From NCBI RefSeq assembly GCF_014268935.2, contig NZ_JABWRJ020000005.1, positions 434,001-498,000 of the forward strand: DNA of 64,000 nucleotides, read 5' to 3'. Source of the stretch: Pseudomonas peradeniyensis. Lineage in GTDB: Bacteria > Pseudomonadota > Gammaproteobacteria > Pseudomonadales > Pseudomonadaceae. Shown piece by piece: positions 26,678 to 35,693 of this stretch (position 1 is its first letter; each line of letters starts with the position of its first letter). The position numbers and the translations under genes are program-made. Below the pieces are notes generated by a model. That model searched no databases, was not told where the DNA came from, and saw nothing but the letters and a program-made list of their open reading frames with translations.

Positions 26678-26705
26678 AAAGGCCACCTTCGGGTGGCCTT
26701 TGTCG
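26678..26705 (+). terminator. Terminator of the sdh-suc operon
   Basis: AAAGGCCACC (26678-26687), tetraloop TTCG, GGTGGCCTTT (26692-26701), followed by GTCGTTTTT. A 10-bp stem with a stable UUCG loop. Confidence 0.95.
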
Positions 26706-26709
26706 TTTT

Positions 26710-27035
26710 TCCTGGCGATCGGCGGTCGCTCCCACACCTGGGAAAATTCGATCACCTCAATCAGGATTTTCAACCAGACATCTACCCAAATGAGCAATAA
26801 ATTGTCGCCTAACACGTTCAACCAGACGACAAACACATACGCACATCGGACAAGCAGCACTGTGCCAGTGCGTTTGTCGGGCAAAACAGGTAGGCTACGC
26901 GTTCACTCTGTGCCCGTACCCCAAAAGGGAACGACACGCTAAACGGGTCTGGCTCACCAAGCCGGGCAGCATTTCCCTTCATCCTATGGGAAATCCCCTC
27001 CGACTCCCGATTTCAGCAGTGTGGTATTTCCTTAA
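26710..27035. other. Gene-free sucD-brnQ spacer
   Basis: About 325 bases between the operon terminator and brnQ. No reading frame with family character, no strong -35/-10 pair and no clear dyad could be supported. It is more A/T-rich than its surroundings, as expected for a brnQ promoter and leader, but I cannot fix the promoter. Confidence 0.4.
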
Positions 27036-28349
27036 ATGAAAGTGTTAAAAGGCCAGGATATCCTGGCGCTTGGCTTTATGACGTTCGCGCTGTTCGTCGG
27101 CGCCGGCAACATCATCTTCCCGCCCATCGTCGGCCTGCAGTCCGGTCCGCACGTGTGGATGGCCGCACTCGGCTTCCTGGTCACCGCCGTGGGCCTGCCG
27201 GTCATCACCGTGGTCGCCCTGGCCAAGGTCGGTGGCGGCATGGACGCCCTGAGCAGCCCGATCGGCAAGTTCTTCGGTGGCTTGCTGGCGGCTGTGTGCT
27301 ACCTCTCGGTCGGCCCGCTGTTCGCCACCCCGCGAACCGCCACCGTGTCGTTCGAAGTGGGCGTTGCACCGTTGACCGGCGAGAGCCCGACCGCGCTGCT
27401 CATCTACAGCATCGTGTACTTCGCCGTGGTCCTGGCCGTATCCATGTACCCAGGCAAGTTGCTCGACACCGTGGGCCGTTTCCTCGCGCCGTTGAAGATC
27501 ATCGCCCTGGCGGTGCTGGGCATCGCCGCCTTCGCCCTGCCGGCCGGTACCATTGGCGAGGCCCAGCCTGCCTACGCCGCCGCCGCGTTCTCCAAAGGCT
27601 TCTCCGATGGCTACCTGACCATGGACACCCTGGGCGCCCTGGTCTTCGGTATCGTCATCGTCAACGCCATCCGCTCGCGTGGCGTCGAGTCGCCGAAGCT
27701 GATCACCCGCTACGCCATCATCGCCGGCCTGATTGCCGGTGTCGGCCTGGTGCTGGTGTATGTCAGCCTGTTCCGCCTCGGCGCGGGCAGTCATGACATC
27801 GCCGCCGATGCCACCAACGGCGCGATGGTCCTGCATGCCTATGTGCAGCACACCTTCGGTTCCCTGGGCAGCGGCTTCCTCGCCGTGCTGATCGCCTTGG
27901 CCTGCCTGGTGACCGCCGTTGGCCTGACCTGCGCCTGCGCCGAGTACTTCAGCCAGATCCTGCCGCTGTCGTACCGCACCCTGGTGGTGATCCTGGCCGG
28001 CTTCTCGCTGGTGATCTCCAACCTGGGCCTGACCAAGCTCATCATGTTCTCGATTCCCGTGCTGACCGCGATCTACCCGCCGTGCATCGTGGTCGTGGGC
28101 CTGAGCTTCGTGAAGGACCTGTGGAATTCGCCGACCCGCATCCTGGCCCCGGTCATGCTGGTGTCGCTGGTGTTCGGTGTTGTCGACGCAATCAAGGGCA
28201 GCAGCTTTGCCCACGTACTGCCTGACGCCCTGGCTCACCTGCCGTTCAGCAACGAAGGCATGGCCTGGCTGGTGCCTTCGGTGGTTACCCTGGCCGCCGC
28301 CGTGGTCTTCGACCGCATGCTGGGCAAGCCGCGCGAGGCGCTGGCCTGA
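27036..28349 (+). CDS. brnQ: Branched-chain amino acid transporter, BrnQ/LIVCS family
   Basis: A 437-residue inner-membrane carrier with about twelve hydrophobic segments. The start MKVLKGQDILALGFMTFALFVGAGNIIFPP is the signature N-terminus of BrnQ proteins, and PRTATVSFEVGV in the third segment is conserved in the family. It imports leucine, isoleucine and valine with Na+ or H+. It is monocistronic between two terminators. The ribosome-binding site is weak (CCTTAA before the ATG). Start and family are sure. Confidence 0.95.
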   Translation: MKVLKGQDILALGFMTFALFVGAGNIIFPPIVGLQSGPHVWMAALGFLVTAVGLPVITVVALAKVGGGMDALSSPIGKFFGGLLAAVCYLSVGPLFATPRTATVSFEVGVAPLTGESPTALLIYSIVYFAVVLAVSMYPGKLLDTVGRFLAPLKIIALAVLGIAAFALPAGTIGEAQPAYAAAAFSKGFSDGYLTMDTLGALVFGIVIVNAIRSRGVESPKLITRYAIIAGLIAGVGLVLVYVSLFRLGAGSHDIAADATNGAMVLHAYVQHTFGSLGSGFLAVLIALACLVTAVGLTCACAEYFSQILPLSYRTLVVILAGFSLVISNLGLTKLIMFSIPVLTAIYPPCIVVVGLSFVKDLWNSPTRILAPVMLVSLVFGVVDAIKGSSFAHVLPDALAHLPFSNEGMAWLVPSVVTLAAAVVFDRMLGKPREALA

Positions 28350-28417
28350 TGGATTGAAACCTGAAGGGCAGGGCGCCGGCCACAAGCCGAAGGGCGCCCA
28401 GCCACGGTGGATATCGA

Positions 28418-28449
28418 AACCCCGCTTCCCTTGAGGAGCGGGGTTTTTT
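28418..28449 (+). terminator. Terminator of brnQ
   Basis: AACCCCGCT (28418-28426) pairs with AGCGGGGTT (28437-28445) and is followed by a T run to 28449. Confidence 0.93.
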
Positions 28450-28556
28450 GTTGCCTGTGCCGATGCGACTTGTCCCGCGATTTTTACTGGATGGCGTGTC
28501 TTTTAATGAGCCCGGGCGTCGAAAACCGGTCTGTTTCTCTTTTGCGGGATAACTGC

Positions 28557-29306
28557 ATGACCTTCATCCAAAACAACCTGGGCAACCTGCTGGCCGCGCT
28601 ATGGTTCGCGATCTGCTGGGGTGGCTACACCCGCTACGCCATCTGGAAGGGGCGCGACACGGCCTGCCTGGCCAGCGTGCTGCACCTGTACCGCGAGGAC
28701 TGGATGCGGCGCATGCTGCTGCGCGACAACCGCATCGCCGATGCCAGCGTAATCGGCAACCTCGAACGCAATGCCTCGTTCTTCGCGTCCAGCACGCTGA
28801 TCATCCTGGCCGGCATTCTCACCGTGCTCGGTGCGTCCGACCGCGCCTTGTCGCTGCTGGCCGACCTGCCGCTGGTGCAGCAGGCCTCCCAAGGCATGTC
28901 GGAAATCAAGCTGCTGTGCCTGGCGATGGTGTTCGTCTATGCCTTCTTCACCTTCAGCTGGTGCATGCGCCAATACAACTTCGCCGCGGTGCTGGTGGGT
29001 TCGGCGCCGATGATCGGCGAGCGCCTGGTCAACGAGCTCGAGCGTAAGGCTTTCGCCTCTCGGGCCGCGCGAGTACTGTCGCTGGCCGCCAACCAGTTCA
29101 ACCTGGGGTTGCGTTCGTATTACTTCGGCATGGCCATGCTGAGCTGGTTCATCAGCCCCTGGTTGTTCATGGTCATGAGCGTGGGCGTGGTATTCATCTT
29201 GTATCGCCGCGAGTTTCATTCCCATGTACTGGAAGTGATGGTGTTCACGCCGACGGAAAGTGTTTCGGTCGAGCCGGGCAAGGATACTTCCGGTATAACC
29301 AGCTGA
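28557..29306 (+). CDS. DUF599 family membrane protein
   Basis: A 249-residue protein from ATG 28557. Four hydrophobic helices (about 8-22, 72-95, 115-140, 195-232) with TFSWCMRQYNFAAVLVGSAP between them match the DUF599 family, whose function is unknown. The longer frame from 28407 runs through the brnQ terminator and is rejected. The protein ends in a short acidic tail. It shares a bidirectional terminator with the lipoprotein gene coming from the other strand. Confidence 0.85.
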   Translation: MTFIQNNLGNLLAALWFAICWGGYTRYAIWKGRDTACLASVLHLYREDWMRRMLLRDNRIADASVIGNLERNASFFASSTLIILAGILTVLGASDRALSLLADLPLVQQASQGMSEIKLLCLAMVFVYAFFTFSWCMRQYNFAAVLVGSAPMIGERLVNELERKAFASRAARVLSLAANQFNLGLRSYYFGMAMLSWFISPWLFMVMSVGVVFILYRREFHSHVLEVMVFTPTESVSVEPGKDTSGITS

Positions 29307-29334
29307 AGCCTTTCAGCGATAAATGCCAGGTACA

Positions 29335-29361
29335 AAAAAACCCGACATTGTCGGGTTTTTT
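29335..29361. terminator. Bidirectional terminator
   Basis: Six A before CCCGACA (29341-29347), one loop base, TGTCGGG (29349-29355), then six T. The A and T arms extend the stem; it serves the DUF599 gene and the converging lipoprotein gene. The one-base loop means the top pairs must open. Confidence 0.9.
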
Positions 29362-29372
29362 GTACTGCGCGA

Positions 29373-29648
29373 TTACTGTTTGGCAGGCTCGGCAGGCGCA
29401 GTGGTCGGCGCTGGAGTGGTCGGCGCGGCTTCCTCGGCGGCCTTCTGCTGCGCTTCGGCCTGATCTTTGGCGGCTTCGGCGTTTTCCTTGGCGGCTTCGT
29501 TCATCTTATCCTGAGCTTCGCCCATCTTCTCCTGGGCTTGCTCGGCGTGTTGCTGTGCGTCCTGGGCTTTGTCTTCGCTCGCTTTATCGCAAGCAGCCAG
29601 GCCCATGGCAGCGGCCAGCATCAGAGCAAAAGCAAAAGGTTTACGCAT
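29373..29648 (-). CDS. Small Ala/Glu/Lys-rich lipoprotein
   Basis: A 91-residue protein with a signal sequence ending in lipobox LAAC (Cys20), then about 50 residues of charged helix with repeated AxxKxxEA and QDKMNEAAKE patterns, and a Pro/Thr/Ala tail. It is predicted to be a lipid-anchored coiled coil similar to Lpp-like or osmotically induced envelope proteins, but it lacks the C-terminal Lys of Lpp. It is a single gene with AGGAGAAA ahead of the ATG. Function unknown. Confidence 0.85.
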   Translation of the reverse strand: MRKPFAFALMLAAAMGLAACDKASEDKAQDAQQHAEQAQEKMGEAQDKMNEAAKENAEAAKDQAEAQQKAAEEAAPTTPAPTTAPAEPAKQ

Positions 29649-29784
29649 GGGGTGTTTCTCCTGGGTGGAATAACTTTACTTGTACCTTCGAGTTCACCGG
29701 GTACGAATAAGTTCCACAAAGGTTACAGATATATAACTGCCCGACCTATATGGACTTTTTATCCATTTTATGAAGCGAGGGACA

Positions 29785-30261
29785 ATGAACGAGACGCCAT
29801 TGATGGCGATGGCCCAGCGTTTTCTCTCGGCGCTGAAACATTGCCAGGTATTGCAGATGCGCGTGCACCACGCCGATGCCGACGGCATGACGCTGGTGCT
29901 GCCCTGGTCGCCGGCCATTGTCGGCAATCCGCAGAACGGCGCGGTGCACGGCGGCGTGCTGACCACGTTGATGGACACCACCTGCGGCATGGCCACGCTC
30001 TGCGCGCTGCCGCGTTTCGAGGTTTGCCCGACCCTGGACCTGCGCATCGACTACATGCACACGGCCGAGGCCGGCAAGGACATCTACGGCCACGCCCAGT
30101 GCTACCGGGTGACCCGCGATGTCATCTTCACCCGCGGCACGGCCTACCAGGACGACCCCTCGCAACCAATCTGCCAGGTGGTCGGCACCTTCATGCGCCT
30201 GGGGCAGGACGTCAAGGGTGGCATCCGCTTCGGCAACAGCCTCAAGGAGGGCCGCGCGTGA
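29785..30261 (+). CDS. PaaI-family hotdog thioesterase
   Basis: A 158-residue protein from ATG 29785, which has GAGG five bases upstream; an ATG five codons earlier has no site. The core NGAVHGGVLTTLMDTTCGMA is the PaaI/YdiI hotdog motif with the catalytic acidic residue in the long helix. It hydrolyses an acyl-CoA or aryl-CoA thioester; the substrate is unknown. Its 3' end overlaps a second hotdog gene by four bases, so the two are coupled and may form a hetero-oligomer. Confidence 0.9.
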   Translation: MNETPLMAMAQRFLSALKHCQVLQMRVHHADADGMTLVLPWSPAIVGNPQNGAVHGGVLTTLMDTTCGMATLCALPRFEVCPTLDLRIDYMHTAEAGKDIYGHAQCYRVTRDVIFTRGTAYQDDPSQPICQVVGTFMRLGQDVKGGIRFGNSLKEGRA

Positions 30262-30716
30262 TTCCCGCCGACATCCGTCAACAGCTGAACCAGGCCCATG
30301 CCCGGGGCGACTACCAGCCCCTGCTGGCGTTGATCCCGTATGCCGGGCTGATCGGCATCGAATGCGAGCGCCAGGGCGACGACCTGCTGTTCCGTCTGCC
30401 GGCCAATCCCGACAACATCGGCAACCCGTTGCTGCCGGCGATTCATGGTGGCGTGATCGCCGGCTTCATGGAACTGTCGGCCGCGCTCTACCTGCTGATC
30501 TACAGCGAGAGCGCGAGTATTCCGAAGATCATCGATTTCTCCATCGACTATCTGCGCGCCGGGCATTTTCGCGACACCTACGCCCAATGCCAGCTATGGC
30601 GCCAGGGGCGGCGGGTGACCAACGTAGCCATCACTGCCTGGCAGGGCGATCGCGACACGCCGATCGCCACGGCGCGCGCGCATTTCAAGATCGAACCGGA
30701 AAAGCCCTTGAAATAG
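30258..30716 (+). CDS. Second PaaI-family hotdog thioesterase
   Basis: A 152-residue protein starting at GTG 30258 inside the stop of the previous gene, with AAGGAGGG seven bases upstream. The hotdog motif is IHGGVIAGFMELSAALYL, in which the usual Asp of the helix is Glu, and the strand KIIDFSIDYLRAGHF is typical. It is a paralogue of the gene before it. The last codons (Leu-Lys-stop) contain the -35 of the htpG heat-shock promoter. Confidence 0.88.
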   Translation: MIPADIRQQLNQAHARGDYQPLLALIPYAGLIGIECERQGDDLLFRLPANPDNIGNPLLPAIHGGVIAGFMELSAALYLLIYSESASIPKIIDFSIDYLRAGHFRDTYAQCQLWRQGRRVTNVAITAWQGDRDTPIATARAHFKIEPEKPLK

Positions 30717-30732
30717 TCAGGGCTGCCCCCAT
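30707..30732 (+). promoter_or_regulatory. Sigma32 (RpoH) heat-shock promoter of htpG
   Basis: CTTGAAA (30707-30713), 13 bases, CCCCAT (30727-30732): an exact match to the sigma32 consensus with its preferred spacing. The -35 lies in the final codons of the upstream thioesterase gene. Predicted transcription starts near 30738-30740, giving a leader of about 70 bases. Confidence 0.93.
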
Positions 30733-30810
30733 CTGTTGGACATCCGCCATCAAAAGCAGGCCAGACGGCCGCCAGGCGCCAACAACCAACAGATTGGAGT
30801 TTTGAAGACC

Positions 30811-32715
30811 ATGAGTGTGGAGACTCAAAAAGAAACCCTGGGCTTCCAGACCGAGGTAAAGCAGCTGCTGCACCTCATGATCCATTCCCTGTATTCGAAC
30901 AAGGAGATCTTCCTGCGCGAGCTGGTCTCCAACGCCTCCGACGCCGTCGACAAGCTGCGTTTCGAGGCCCTGGCCAAGCCCGAGCTGCTCGAAGGTGGCG
31001 CCGAACTGAAGATCCGCGTGAGCTTCGACAAGGCCGCCAATACCGTGACCCTCGAGGACAACGGTATCGGCATGAGCCGTGAAGACGTCATCGCCCACCT
31101 GGGCACCATTGCCAAGTCCGGCACCGCCGACTTCATGAAGAACCTTACCGGTGACCAGAAGAAGGACTCGCACCTGATCGGTCAGTTCGGCGTGGGCTTC
31201 TACTCCGCGTTCATCGTTGCCGACAAGGTCGATGTGTTCAGCCGTCGTGCCGGGCTGCCGGCCGCCGAAGGCGTGCACTGGTCGTCCAAGGGCGAGGGCG
31301 ACTTCGAAGTTGCCACGGTCGACAAGCCAGAGCGCGGCACCCGTATTGTCCTGCACCTGAAGAAGGGCGAGGACGAGTTCGCCGATGGCTGGCGCCTGCG
31401 CAACATCATCAAGAAATACTCCGATCACATCGCCTTGCCGATCGAGCTGCCGAAGGAGCAATCCGCCGCCGAGGGTGAGGAGCAGCCGGCGCAGGAGTGG
31501 GAAACCGTCAACCGCGCCAGCGCCCTGTGGACCCGTTCGCGTACCGAGGTCAAGGACGAGGAATACCAGGAGTTCTACAAGCACATCGGTCATGACTTCG
31601 AGAATCCGCTGGCCTGGAGCCACAACAAGGTCGAAGGCAAGCTGGAGTACAACTCGCTGCTGTACGTGCCGGCCCGCGCACCATTCGACCTGTACCAGCG
31701 CGAAGCGCCACGCGGCCTGAAGCTGTACGTGCAGCGCGTGTTCATCATGGACCAGGCCGAGTCGTTCCTGCCGTTGTACCTGCGCTTCATCAAGGGCGTG
31801 GTCGACTCCAACGACCTGTCGCTGAACGTTTCCCGCGAGATCCTGCAGAAGGATCCGATCATCGATTCGATGAAGACCGCGCTGACCAAGCGCGTGCTGG
31901 ACATGCTGGAGAAGCTGGCGAAGAACGAGCCCGAGCAGTACAAGGGCTTCTGGAAGAACTTTGGCCAGGTGCTGAAGGAAGGCCCAGCCGAGGACTTCGC
32001 CAACAAGGAGAAGATCGCCAGCCTGCTGCGCTTTGCCTCCACCCATGACGACAGCGGCGAGCAGAGCGTCGCCCTGGCCGACTACCTGGCCCGCGCCAAG
32101 GAAGGCCAGGACAAGATCTACTTCCTGACCGGCGAATCCTACGCCCAGGTCAAGAACAGCCCGCACCTTGAAGTCTTCCGCAAGAAAGGCATCGAAGTGC
32201 TGCTGCTGACCGACCGCATCGACGAGTGGCTGATGAGCTACCTCAGCGAGTTCGATGGCAAGGCCTTCGTCGACGTCGCCCGTGGCGACCTGGACCTGGG
32301 CAAGCTGGACTCCGAAGAGGACAAGAAGGCCCAGGAAGAAGTCGCCAAGGACAAGGAAGGCCTGGTCGAGCGCCTGAAGGGCGCGCTGGGTGACAGCGTG
32401 GCCGAAGTGCGTGTCTCGCACCGTCTGACCGACTCGCCGGCGATCCTGGCCATCGGCGAACAGGACCTGGGCCTGCAGATGCGCCAGATCCTCGAAGCCA
32501 GCGGGCAGAAGGTGCCGGAGTCCAAGCCGATCTTCGAGTTCAACCCGACCCACCCACTGATCGAGAAGCTCGATGGCGAGCAGAGCGAAGACCGCTTCGC
32601 CGAGCTTTCGCACATCCTGTTCGACCAGGCGGCCCTGGCGGCCGGCGACAGCCTGAAGGACCCGGCGGCCTATGTGCGTCGCCTCAACAAGCTGCTGGTC
32701 GAGCTGTCCGCTTGA
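30811..32715 (+). CDS. htpG: Chaperone HtpG (Hsp90)
   Basis: A 634-residue Hsp90. I start at ATG 30811 (MSVETQKETLGFQTEVKQLL) with TTGGAG upstream; a longer frame is non-conserved. The N-terminal GHKL ATPase domain shows NKEIFLRELVSNASDA, LEDNGIGMSREDV and GQFGVGFYSAF. The middle domain has LYVQRVFIMD and SLNVSREILQ, and the C-terminal dimerisation domain ends RLNKLLVELSA. It refolds client proteins under heat stress, which agrees with its sigma32 promoter. Confidence 0.98.
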   Translation: MSVETQKETLGFQTEVKQLLHLMIHSLYSNKEIFLRELVSNASDAVDKLRFEALAKPELLEGGAELKIRVSFDKAANTVTLEDNGIGMSREDVIAHLGTIAKSGTADFMKNLTGDQKKDSHLIGQFGVGFYSAFIVADKVDVFSRRAGLPAAEGVHWSSKGEGDFEVATVDKPERGTRIVLHLKKGEDEFADGWRLRNIIKKYSDHIALPIELPKEQSAAEGEEQPAQEWETVNRASALWTRSRTEVKDEEYQEFYKHIGHDFENPLAWSHNKVEGKLEYNSLLYVPARAPFDLYQREAPRGLKLYVQRVFIMDQAESFLPLYLRFIKGVVDSNDLSLNVSREILQKDPIIDSMKTALTKRVLDMLEKLAKNEPEQYKGFWKNFGQVLKEGPAEDFANKEKIASLLRFASTHDDSGEQSVALADYLARAKEGQDKIYFLTGESYAQVKNSPHLEVFRKKGIEVLLLTDRIDEWLMSYLSEFDGKAFVDVARGDLDLGKLDSEEDKKAQEEVAKDKEGLVERLKGALGDSVAEVRVSHRLTDSPAILAIGEQDLGLQMRQILEASGQKVPESKPIFEFNPTHPLIEKLDGEQSEDRFAELSHILFDQAALAAGDSLKDPAAYVRRLNKLLVELSA

Positions 32716-32727
32716 TCTGACGCAGAC

Positions 32728-32751
32728 AAAGCCCGCTTCGGCGGGCTTTTT
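32728..32751 (+). terminator. Terminator of htpG
   Basis: AAAGCCCGC (32728-32736), TTCG loop, GCGGGCTTT (32741-32749), followed by further T. Confidence 0.95.
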
Positions 32752-32773
32752 CATTTCTGGCGGGGAGTCACCT

Positions 32774-32827
32774 GTGGAAGCGGGCCTGCCCCGCGATGTC
32801 CCCTTCGCGGGGCAAGCCCGCTCCCAC
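32774..32827. repeat. P. putida REP pair
   Basis: Inverted arms 32774-32796 and 32805-32827 carry the GCGGGGCAAGCCCGCTCCCAC core, with few mismatches in the left arm. The pair lies between htpG and the hydrolase gene. Confidence 0.93.
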
Positions 32828-32873
32828 GAATACATCTATCATGTGCTGACCCGTGAAGCCCAAGGAGAGCTGA

Positions 32874-33599
32874 ATGAGCAAGGTCATCGTCGAATCGCTG
32901 GTCTATCACCTGTCAGGCAAAGCCTACGAGAGCCGTCTGGTCTACACCCAGGGCGCGCTGCCGCAGCCGGGGCTGGTGATGGCGCCGAACTGGATGGGTA
33001 TCGGTGAGGGCGCCGAACGTATCGCCAAGGAAGTGGCCGAGCAAGGCTATGTGGTGTTGATCGCCGACCTGTACGGCCAGTCGGTGCGCCCGTCCAATGC
33101 TGACGAGGCGGGCGCGGCGATGATGCCGCTGAAGAACGATCGCGCCGAGCTGCGCAAGCGCATGCAGGAGGCGCTGGCGCAGTTGGTGGGGCAATCGAAG
33201 GCCTTGCTGGAGCCCGGCAAGGTGGCCACCTTCGGCTTCTGCTTCGGCGGCTGCTGCGCCCTGGAGTTGGCCCGTACCGGCGCTGACCTGAAGGCGGCAG
33301 TGTCATTCCATGGCACCCTGGACACGCCAAACCCTGAGGATGCCAAGCGTATCAAAGGCTCGGTGTTGGTCCTTCATGGCGCCTCTGACCCGCTGGTGCC
33401 CAAAGAGCAGCTACCGGCCTTCGAGGAGGAGATGAACGCCGCTAAAGTCGACTGGCAGTTGCTCAGCTACGGCGGGGCGGTGCATTCGTTCACCGATCCG
33501 AACGCCAATGTGCCGGGCAAGATGCAGTATGACCGGCGTACGTCCGAGCGGGCGTTCCGCTCGATGCATAACCTGCTCAAGGAAGTGTTCGCAGGCTGA
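32874..33599 (+). CDS. Dienelactone hydrolase family protein
   Basis: A 241-residue alpha/beta hydrolase with the cysteine nucleophile Cys123 in GFCFGGCCAL, the residue used by classical dienelactone hydrolase. The triad is completed by an Asp in the LHGASDPLVP segment and the His in GGAVHSFTDP. Such enzymes cleave lactones or act as general esterases. No aromatic-degradation genes are nearby, so the substrate is unknown. AAGGAGAG lies six bases before the ATG. Confidence 0.92.
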   Translation: MSKVIVESLVYHLSGKAYESRLVYTQGALPQPGLVMAPNWMGIGEGAERIAKEVAEQGYVVLIADLYGQSVRPSNADEAGAAMMPLKNDRAELRKRMQEALAQLVGQSKALLEPGKVATFGFCFGGCCALELARTGADLKAAVSFHGTLDTPNPEDAKRIKGSVLVLHGASDPLVPKEQLPAFEEEMNAAKVDWQLLSYGGAVHSFTDPNANVPGKMQYDRRTSERAFRSMHNLLKEVFAG

Positions 33600-33621
33600 A
33601 CGCTCAGGGGCCTGCTGCGCA

Positions 33622-33697
33622 GGCCCATCGCCGGCAAGCCGGCTCCCACAAGAAGCAACGCAACTCCCTGTGGGAGCCGGCTTGCCGGCGATGGGCC
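33622..33697. repeat. REP variant pair, perfect 29-bp inverted repeat
   Basis: Arms 33622-33650 and 33669-33697 are perfect complements with core CGCCGGCAAGCCGGCTCCCAC, a second REP sequence type differing from the main one. It separates converging genes. Confidence 0.93.
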
Positions 33698-33712
33698 GCA
33701 AAGCGGCCCCGG

Positions 33713-34576
33713 TCAGCGCGGCAATTCGATCCGCCCGCTTTCTCCCGGCACCCCCGGCCAATCCCCGGCCGCCCAGCGCGCCCGCGCCGACTCTATCAAT
33801 GCCGGGTCACTGGCCACAAAATTCCAGTTCATCCGCCGCGGCCCATCCAGCGGCGCGCCGCCGATCAGCACCAGTTGGCACTCATCCTCGGCATACAAGC
33901 TCACGGCTTCGCCCTCAGGCAGCACGACCAGGCTGCATGGCTCGACTTCCTCGTTATCCAGCATCAACTCGCCTTCGAGCAGATACAGGGCGCGCTGTGC
34001 ATGTTCCGGCGGCACGATCAGTGTGGTGGCCGGCTGCATGCGCACATGGGCATAGAGCGTGGGGGAGAGCACCGGCACTGGCGACTCCAGGCAAAAACCA
34101 TTGCCGGCAATCATGCGGATCTGCACACCCAGGCTGTCACTTAACGGCAGGCTCGCCGCCGGATGATGGCTGTAGCTCGGCTTACCCTGCTCGTGCTCGC
34201 GGGGCGACGCCAGCCAGACCTGCAGCCCGTGCAGTCTTGAACCCTTGGCCAGCAGATCGGCCGGCGTGCGCTCGACATGCGCCACGCCTGCGCCGGCGGT
34301 CATCCAACTGACATCGCCCGGCTGTACATGCTGGTCCGAACCCAGGCTGTCCTTGTGCTGGATTTCACCCTCGAAAAGGTAGGTGAGGGTGGACAGGCCG
34401 ATATGCGGATGCTGGCGAATGTCCATGCCATGCCCCGGCGCGTAGTCGGTTTCCAGCATATGGTCGAAGAACACGAAGGGGCCGACGCTGCGGCACTGCG
34501 CCGAGGGCAGCGGGCGCAGGATCGGCTGGCCCTCGACCGATTCGGCACGTGGGCGGATGACCAGGGGACTGCTCAT
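33713..34576 (-). CDS. Pirin family protein
   Basis: A 287-residue bicupin. I start at MSSPLVIRPRAES, which has AAGGAG upstream; the longer frame adds 49 unconserved residues. The N-terminal cupin holds the metal ligands His56 and His58 (RQHPHIG), His100 and Glu102 (VAHVERTP). A second, degenerate cupin follows (about 175-250, LYLLEGELMLDNEEVEP). Bacterial pirins include quercetin dioxygenases and redox-linked regulators; which applies here is unknown. The neighbouring amidohydrolase diverges from it. Confidence 0.92.
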   Translation of the reverse strand: MSSPLVIRPRAESVEGQPILRPLPSAQCRSVGPFVFFDHMLETDYAPGHGMDIRQHPHIGLSTLTYLFEGEIQHKDSLGSDQHVQPGDVSWMTAGAGVAHVERTPADLLAKGSRLHGLQVWLASPREHEQGKPSYSHHPAASLPLSDSLGVQIRMIAGNGFCLESPVPVLSPTLYAHVRMQPATTLIVPPEHAQRALYLLEGELMLDNEEVEPCSLVVLPEGEAVSLYAEDECQLVLIGGAPLDGPRRMNWNFVASDPALIESARARWAAGDWPGVPGESGRIELPR

Positions 34577-34685
34577 GGCGAAACTCCTTGTGGGATGCCT
34601 GCAAGCATAGCGTTTCGCCGTCCGTGGCTGAACCGTCGCGGACGCTGCCCGGTCTACTCTTGCGGGACCGGCAAAGGAGGCTCCG

Positions 34686-35693
34686 ATGATCGCCCGCACA
34701 CTGGCTTGCCTGCTGCTGAGCACAGGCCTGTTCGACGCCGCGCAGGCCCGCGACTACCGCTACAGCGACGCGCACCTGCACTATGTGGACTTCTTCCAGG
34801 AAACCGAGGGCATGCCGGCATTGCTCAAGGCCATGGACGCAGCTGGGGTCGAGCAGTCGATGATCTCCGGCATCCCGGTGGCCAAGAAGTGGCATGAGGA
34901 CGAGCCCAAGCGCCCGCGCTATTACGCCGGCGACGACGCCGACGCCTACTGGTACAGCGCCACCGACCTGTATGTCGCTGCCGCGTTGCAGAAGCTGCCA
35001 GCAGAGCAGCGCCGTCGCTTCCACCCGTTCCTCACCGGCTTCAATCCGGTGGACAAGAACGCCGTCAGCCATATCGAGCGCATGCTCGAGCTCTACCCGG
35101 GGTTGTGGCAGGGCATCGGCGAGGTCTTCACCCGCCACGACGACCTCACCGCCCTGACCAGCGGCGACACGCCGCGGGCCAACAATGAAGCCATGACCCG
35201 TATCTACCACCTGGCCGCCGAGCGCGACCTGCCGGTGCTGGTGCATTCGAACCTCACCTCCAAGCGCGAGCGCAACCCGCTGTACCTGGCCGAGATCGAG
35301 GAACCGCTGCGTAACCACCCGCATACCCGCTTCATCTGGGCGCATGCTGGCAGCAGCCTGGAGATTCACCGGCACCAGGAGCAGATGGATTTTCTCCTGC
35401 CGGTGCTGACCCGGCTGCTGGAGGACTACCCGAACCTGTATGTCGACCTGTCCTGGAGCGTCCTCGAGCCCTACCTGCTCGACCCGCAGGGTGCACCGCG
35501 CCAGGACTGGGTGGCGTTGGTCGAGCGCTTCCCACAGCGCTTCGTGCTCGGCTCCGATCTTGTGGGGCGGTTCGACAGCCTGGGTGAGCAGATGCACGGT
35601 TTCGACCCCTTCCTCGATGCCTTGCCGGCAGCGGTGGCGGAGCAGGTGAGTCGGACAAATTTTCTCAATCTGCTGCCAAAAGCGGCGAAGTAG
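34686..35693 (+). CDS. Exported amidohydrolase-family (TIM-barrel) protein
   Basis: A 335-residue protein with a signal peptide (about 1-21, ending AQA). The first metal motif is YSDAHLHYVDFF (HxH). Later barrel features are PVLVHSNLTS, FIWAHAGSS and the terminal FVLGSDLVGRFD, which supply the remaining His and Asp ligands of an amidohydrolase-2 type site. A periplasmic location is unusual for this family, which includes decarboxylases and lactonases. The substrate is unknown. AAAGGAGG lies six bases before the ATG. Confidence 0.85.
   Translation: MIARTLACLLLSTGLFDAAQARDYRYSDAHLHYVDFFQETEGMPALLKAMDAAGVEQSMISGIPVAKKWHEDEPKRPRYYAGDDADAYWYSATDLYVAAALQKLPAEQRRRFHPFLTGFNPVDKNAVSHIERMLELYPGLWQGIGEVFTRHDDLTALTSGDTPRANNEAMTRIYHLAAERDLPVLVHSNLTSKRERNPLYLAEIEEPLRNHPHTRFIWAHAGSSLEIHRHQEQMDFLLPVLTRLLEDYPNLYVDLSWSVLEPYLLDPQGAPRQDWVALVERFPQRFVLGSDLVGRFDSLGEQMHGFDPFLDALPAAVAEQVSRTNFLNLLPKAAK

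Noticed and set aside
30685..32835. 716-codon minus-strand frame over htpG
   Set aside because: Shadow of htpG; it begins in a REP element and has no ribosome-binding site.
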